Source: Baffinella frigidus (Eukaryota > Cryptophyceae > Cryptomonadales > Baffinellaceae). From it: a stretch of 17,005 nt of DNA. A model generated the notes under the pieces. That model did no database searches, had not been told where the DNA came from, and saw only the letters and a program-made list of their open reading frames with translations. Numbering within the stretch: position 1 is the first letter of the stretch; the number at the start of each line of letters is the position of its first letter. Shown piece by piece: positions 14,186 to 17,005 of this stretch. Both the position numbers and the translations under genes were made by a program. Location: positions 3,639 through 20,643 of the forward strand of contig MU647272.1 in NCBI GenBank assembly GCA_026770585.1, written 5' to 3'.

Positions 14186-14472
14186 CACAACCATAAACCC
14201 TAAACCCTATTCCCTAAACCCGAAACCCTAACCCGAAACCCTACACCCCACACCCTAACCCCCAAACCCCACACCTCAAACCCCAATCCCCAAACCCCAC
14301 ACCCCACACCCCACACCCCAAACCCCAAACCCCACACCCCAAACTCCAAACCCCGAACTCCAACCCCCGAACCCCAAACCCCAATCCTCAAACCCCAAAC
14401 CCCAAACCCAAAACCCAAAACCCTAAAACCGAAAACCTAAAACCTAAACCCTACCCCCTCAAACTTCGACAG
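14186..14472. repeat. CCCCACA/CCCCAAA repeat before E16
   Basis: Heptamers CCCCACA and CCCCAAA dominate at about 14240-14410, then CCTAAAA types. It ends at the acceptor TTCGACAG. Confidence 0.88.
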
Positions 14473-14527
14473 GGCGGCGAACGGAGTACAGAAGGCTTCT
14501 GGCGGGGTCGCGCCGGCGACCAACCCG
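14473..14527 (+). CDS. Putative exon E16 of kinase-like gene
   Basis: CGACAG precedes and GTCTGA follows; in the phase set by E15 it reads RRTEYRRLLAGSRRRPT, Arg-rich. A diverged copy at 14652-14698 shares TEYRR-like and RPTR codons in the same frame but has indels. It leaves a 2-nt overhang that does not match E17, so an unseen small exon lies between or this is not an exon. Confidence 0.35.
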
Positions 14528-14651
14528 GTCTGACCCTGCACCCCTCACCCCTCAATAGGGAATCTTGAACCCTAACCTCCGATAGGGAATCTTGAACCCT
14601 GAACTCCGGTAGGGTTCAAGATCGGGTTTAGGGTTCAAGATTCAGGGGAAT

Positions 14652-14698
14652 GAACGGGAGTACAGAAGGCAGGAGTCGCACCTGCGACCCACCCGGTT
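14652..14698 (+). pseudogene. Copy of exon E16
   Basis: GAATGAACGGGAGTACAGAA to CGACCCACCCG followed by GTTTGACC. The same exon end and intron start (GTYTGACCCTGCACC) as E16. Indels against E16 make the frame relation uncertain. Confidence 0.6.
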
Positions 14699-14858
14699 TG
14701 ACCCTGCACCCTAACCCCTAACCCCTGCACCCCAAACCTAAACCCGGTTTGACCACTTGTAAGAAGAAACTCTAAACCCCTAACTCCTGAACCCTAACCC
14801 CTAACTCCTGAACCCTAACCCCTCAACCCGCAACCCGTAACCCCAAGCCCCAAACCAG

Positions 14859-15243
14859 GTGGTGCAAGAAAAGGTGGCGAAGGAGGAGGAGAAAACGGAG
14901 CACGACTCTAAACTCCCAACCCCTAAACCCTACACCCTAAACCTTAAACCCCAAATCAGGTGGTTCAGGAGAAAGTGGAGGATCTGGAGATTTTGTAGCA
15001 CTGCTCTAAACCCCTAAACCGTAAACTGTAAAACCCTAACCCCCAAACCCTAAACCCTAAACCCTAACACAGGTGGTGCAAGAAAAGGTGGAGGACGAGG
15101 AGGAGAAAGCTCTAAACTCCTAAACCCTCAACCCTAAACGACTCTAAACTCCTAAACCCGCAACCCGCAACCCGCAACCCCAAGCCCCAAATCATGTGGT
15201 GCAAGAAAAGGTGGCGAAGGAGGAGGAGAAAACGGAGCACGAC
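14859..15243 (+). pseudogene. Four 5'-edge copies of exon E17
   Basis: Starting at 14859 (VVQEKVAKEEEKTEHD), 14960 (VVQEKVEDLEIL-stop), 15073 (VVQEKVEDEEEKA) and 15196 (VVQEKVAKEEEKTEHD, acceptor AG changed to AT). The first and fourth are nearly identical, so a multi-exon-copy block was itself duplicated. Differences between copies fall mostly at third codon positions at the start (GTG/GTT, CAA/CAG, GAA/GAG, AAG/AAA). Confidence 0.78.
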
Positions 15244-15327
15244 TCTAAACTCCTAAACCCTCAACCACAAACTCCTAAACCCTGAAACCCCAAACCCCAA
15301 ACCCTGAACCCTGAACCTCAAAATCAG

Positions 15328-15405
15328 GTGGTTCAGGAGAAAGTGGAGGAGGAGGAGGAGAAAGCGCAGGTCGACCTGCGGAAAGTCATCAAAGTTCAGA
15401 TGCAG
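15328..15405 (+). CDS. Exon E17 of kinase-like gene: charged helix
   Basis: AATCAG precedes and GTCCAT follows; 26 codons, phase 0 on both sides: VVQEKVEEEEEKAQVDL then RKVIKVQMQ. Likely an alpha-helix or short coiled coil, strongly acidic then basic. Silent differences among its 5'-edge copies support this frame. Two to three 3'-edge copies follow. Confidence 0.6.
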
Positions 15406-15485
15406 GTCCATCTTGAACCCGAAACCCGAAACCCGAAACCCGAAACCTCGAGCCCGAAACCCAAAACCCTAATCCCTAAACCATA

Positions 15486-15811
15486 GACCTGCGGAAAATC
15501 ATCAAAGTTCAGATGCAGGTCCGCCTCGAACCCCACATCCCAAACCCAAACCCGAACCCCGAAACACGAAACCCTAAACCCGAAACCCGAAACCCGAAAC
15601 CCGAAACCCGAAACCCGAAACAATGTTCTGATGAAGGTACGCCCCAAACCCAACACCCTGAAACCTACACCCTCAACCGTAACCCCAAACCCTAAACCCT
15701 AAACCCTAAACCCTAAAACCTAAGCCCCAAACCTCTTTTCCTAAATCCCACACCCTAACCCCTAAACCCTAAACCCTAAACCCGAAACCCCGAACAAGGT
15801 TCAGATTAAGA
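15486..15811 (+). pseudogene. 3'-edge copies of exon E17
   Basis: 15486-15518 reads LRKIIKVQMQ followed by GTCCGC. Much shorter echoes are at 15624-15636 (GTTCTGATGAAG then GTACGC) and 15797-15811 (GTTCAGATTAAG). Between them are CCCGAAA runs (about seven units at 15575-15621) and CCCTAAA runs. Confidence 0.6.
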
Positions 15812-15994
15812 TACACCCCACACTCTCAACCCTAAACCCCAAACCAAACCCCAGACCCCAAACCCCAAACCCCAAACCCAGCCCCTAACCCCCAAACCCT
15901 AACTAAACCTGAAACCCTGCCCCCCTGACCTTGCACCCCAAGCCCCAAACCCCAAACCCCAATCCCCAAACCCGAAACGCGACACCGAAAAACA

Positions 15995-16226
15995 GGGTGC
16001 CAGACTCCTCTCGCACCGGCCCCCCCAACGCGAGGGCCACGTAGCACACTCCACAACGCAACGTTTCGCTTAAAAACTCATTATTACACCGGCCAATGGC
16101 TCAAAAAGCTTGGCCTTTGGCGGGATCCTGGTACGAATCTGAAGCCGAAACGTGACACCAAAAACACAGGGCTCTGGACTGCTCCCGCAGCGTGAGGTGC
16201 TGCTGGTGGCGACTATCTACTCCGCC
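15995..16226 (+). pseudogene. Two 5'-edge copies of exon E18
   Basis: After AACAG at 15995: GARLLSHRPPQREGH followed by GTAGCA, open and with a possible donor. After ACAG at 16170: the same start with an 11-bp deletion, then CGTGAGGTGCTGCTGGTGGC, frameshifted. Confidence 0.7.
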
Positions 16227-16242
16227 GCATTTGCACCACCTA

Positions 16243-16388
16243 CAGTAATTAGTAACTTCTTATAGTGATTAGTAATTCCCTATAGTAACTTCTTATGGTG
16301 ATTAGTAATTTCCCATATCAATTTCTCATAGTGATTAGTAATTCCCAATAGTAATTTCTTGCAGTGATTAGTAATTCCCTATAGTAAT
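16243..16388. repeat. AT-rich repeat, period about 33
   Basis: Four units of TATAGTAACTTCTTATGGTG then ATTAGTAATTCCC. AT-rich and unlike its surroundings; it lies directly upstream of the E18 acceptor. Confidence 0.85.
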
Positions 16389-16408
16389 CCGGAACCGAAA
16401 ACAAACAG

Positions 16409-16516
16409 GGCGCCGGACTGCTCTCGCATCGGCTCCCGCAGCGTGAGGTGCTGCTCGTGGCGACTGTCTACGAGCTCTACCTTCCGGAAGGACAAGAGAA
16501 GCTCAATTCCAAGCAG
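16409..16516 (+). CDS. Exon E18 of kinase-like gene
   Basis: AAACAG precedes and GTTTCA follows; 36 codons, phase 0 on both sides: GAGLLSHRLPQREVLLVATV then YELYLPEGQEKLNSKQ. Probably helical: LPQREVLLVATVYELYL. Differences from its copies at the third codon position (CTC/CTG, GGA/GGC, AAT/AAC) support the frame. Family not recognised. It is the last full exon in the window; the ORF must continue beyond because no stop is met. Confidence 0.62.
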
Positions 16517-16623
16517 GTTTCACTGCCCGAAATGCTTCCATGTTCCGGGCTTCGGGGTTTGGGTTCCGAGACATGGAGGGTTGAGGGGTGCGGGTTGAGG
16601 GTCTAGCGTCTAGCGTCTCGAAG

Positions 16624-16698
16624 CGCGAGGGGCAGCTGGTGGCGACTGTCTACCAGCTCTACTTTCCGGAAGGCCAAGAGAAGCTCAACTCCAAGCAG
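16624..16698 (+). pseudogene. 3'-edge copy of exon E18 with donor
   Basis: QLVATVYQLYFPEGQEKLNS then KQ followed by GTTTCA, the same donor as E18. It has no acceptor; it is preceded by a G-rich repeat. In-frame and mostly silent relative to E18. Confidence 0.72.
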
Positions 16699-16724
16699 GT
16701 TTCACAGACCCTAGCTACATGTTC

Positions 16725-16915
16725 AGGTTTAGGGTCCAGGGTTTAGGGTTTAGGTCTTAAGGTTTAGGGTTTAGGGTTTAGGGTACGGGGGTCACTCTCA
16801 TCTTCACCCTCCCCCTGCACCCTAGCTGATCATCTGCTTGCGGGGTTGGGGATCAGGGCTTCGGGCTTAGGGGGTGGGGTTTAGGGATGAGGGTTTACGG
16901 TTTCGGGATGGGGTA

Positions 16916-16982
<67 letters not shown>

Positions 16983-17005
16983 GGGTGAGGGTTGAGGGTT
17001 GAGGG
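16725..17005. repeat. G-rich terminal repeat: TTTAGGG then GGGTTGA array
   Basis: TTTAGGG and TTCGGG variants, with a non-repeat island at about 16785-16850, then about eleven to twelve GGGTTGA heptamers from 16918 to the edge. It is in the opposite orientation to most of the window. Not a canonical telomere end; the window stops inside the array. Confidence 0.88.

Larger units (their letters stand above)
1954..16516 (+). other. Multi-exon kinase-like gene (predicted pseudokinase), at least 18 exons, incomplete at both ends
   Basis: Eighteen short GC-rich islands, each flanked by AG and GT, lie in telomere-like repeat. Joined in order, E1-E16 keep one frame; the only phase break is E16 to E17, and E17 to E18 fits again. 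E1-E15 give about 337 residues that follow a Ser/Thr kinase domain from beta1 (residue ~45) to subdomain XI (~295). By eye the hinge resembles AGC and MAP2K kinases; the family is not settled. Lost catalytic features: glycine loop, VAIK Lys (Arg64), HRD (Pro154-Ser155-Glu156), the catalytic-loop Asn (His161) and DFG (Pro173-Thr174-Tyr175). Among several possible AG and GT sites I chose those that kept phase for E2, E10, E11 and E12, so phase agreement is not fully independent there. E1 starts mid-codon, so exons exist upstream. A pseudogene is possible, but no stop falls in the chosen exons. Confidence 0.7.

Noticed and set aside
5722-16056. Many ORFs of 60-180 codons with peptides such as NPKPETRNPKPE or GFRVSGFGFRVSG
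   Set aside because: They are translations of period-7 repeats, which give a 7-residue peptide period in every frame without stops. They overlap on both strands and cross exon borders.
16409-16516. E18 as an ORC/CDC6-type winged helix
   Set aside because: The LP-x-x-E-V-L-L-V-A pattern is too short and general, and no AAA+ motifs appear anywhere in the chain.
16918-17005. A chromosome end (true telomere)
   Set aside because: The units are GGGTTGA, not a uniform TTTAGGG, they are in one of many intronic repeat blocks, and exons lie on both sides of similar blocks throughout.

Overview
The window reads as nuclear DNA of a eukaryote, most likely an alga. There is no bacterial-style gene, no operon and no long real ORF. 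Most of it is degenerate telomere-type 7-mer repeat (CCCTAAA, CCCCAAA, CCCGAAA, CCCTCAA, CCCTGAA, CCCTACA). Short GC-rich islands of 34 to 108 nt interrupt it, each preceded by AG and followed by GT. TTTAGGG-type repeats fit green algae, dinoflagellates and other alveolates. Repeat-rich introns of this kind suggest a dinoflagellate or a large-genome prasinophyte, but the sequence does not settle the lineage.

The main content is one plus-strand gene in at least 18 small exons (about 1954-16516), open at both ends. Joined by hand, the first 16 exons keep one reading frame across all 15 junctions. The product aligns with a Ser/Thr protein kinase domain from the beta1 strand to subdomain XI, in the right order: AID strand, MVM-hinge with PGG, HRD-loop position, GTP activation loop, APE position, DVW position, and the C-terminal LLQHDFI helix. 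The residues needed for catalysis are replaced: the glycine loop is degraded, the VAIK Lys is Arg, HRDxKxxN reads PSExGxxH, and DFG reads PTY. I therefore call it a predicted pseudokinase. The alignment is from memory and by eye.

The most unusual structure is how the introns are built. Around almost every exon lie extra broken copies of that exon's edges. Copies upstream of the full exon carry the acceptor and the exon's 5' part. Copies downstream carry the exon's 3' part and the donor GT. This looks like intron growth by repeated tandem duplication across splice junctions, and it leaves many decoy splice sites.

Layout: 1-950 holds putative exons of a second, minus-strand gene running off the left edge. 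950-1800 is a mixed spacer between the two divergent genes. 1800-2920 is repeat with exons E1 and E2. 2920-5860 holds E3-E5, foldback elements and three arrays of a 21-bp satellite. 5860-9320 holds E6-E9. 9320-11900 holds E10-E12, several minisatellites and a TIR element. 11900-14200 holds E13-E15 with AT-rich and AACGTTTTG-rich inserts. 14400-16700 holds E16-E18. The window ends in a GGGTTGA array.
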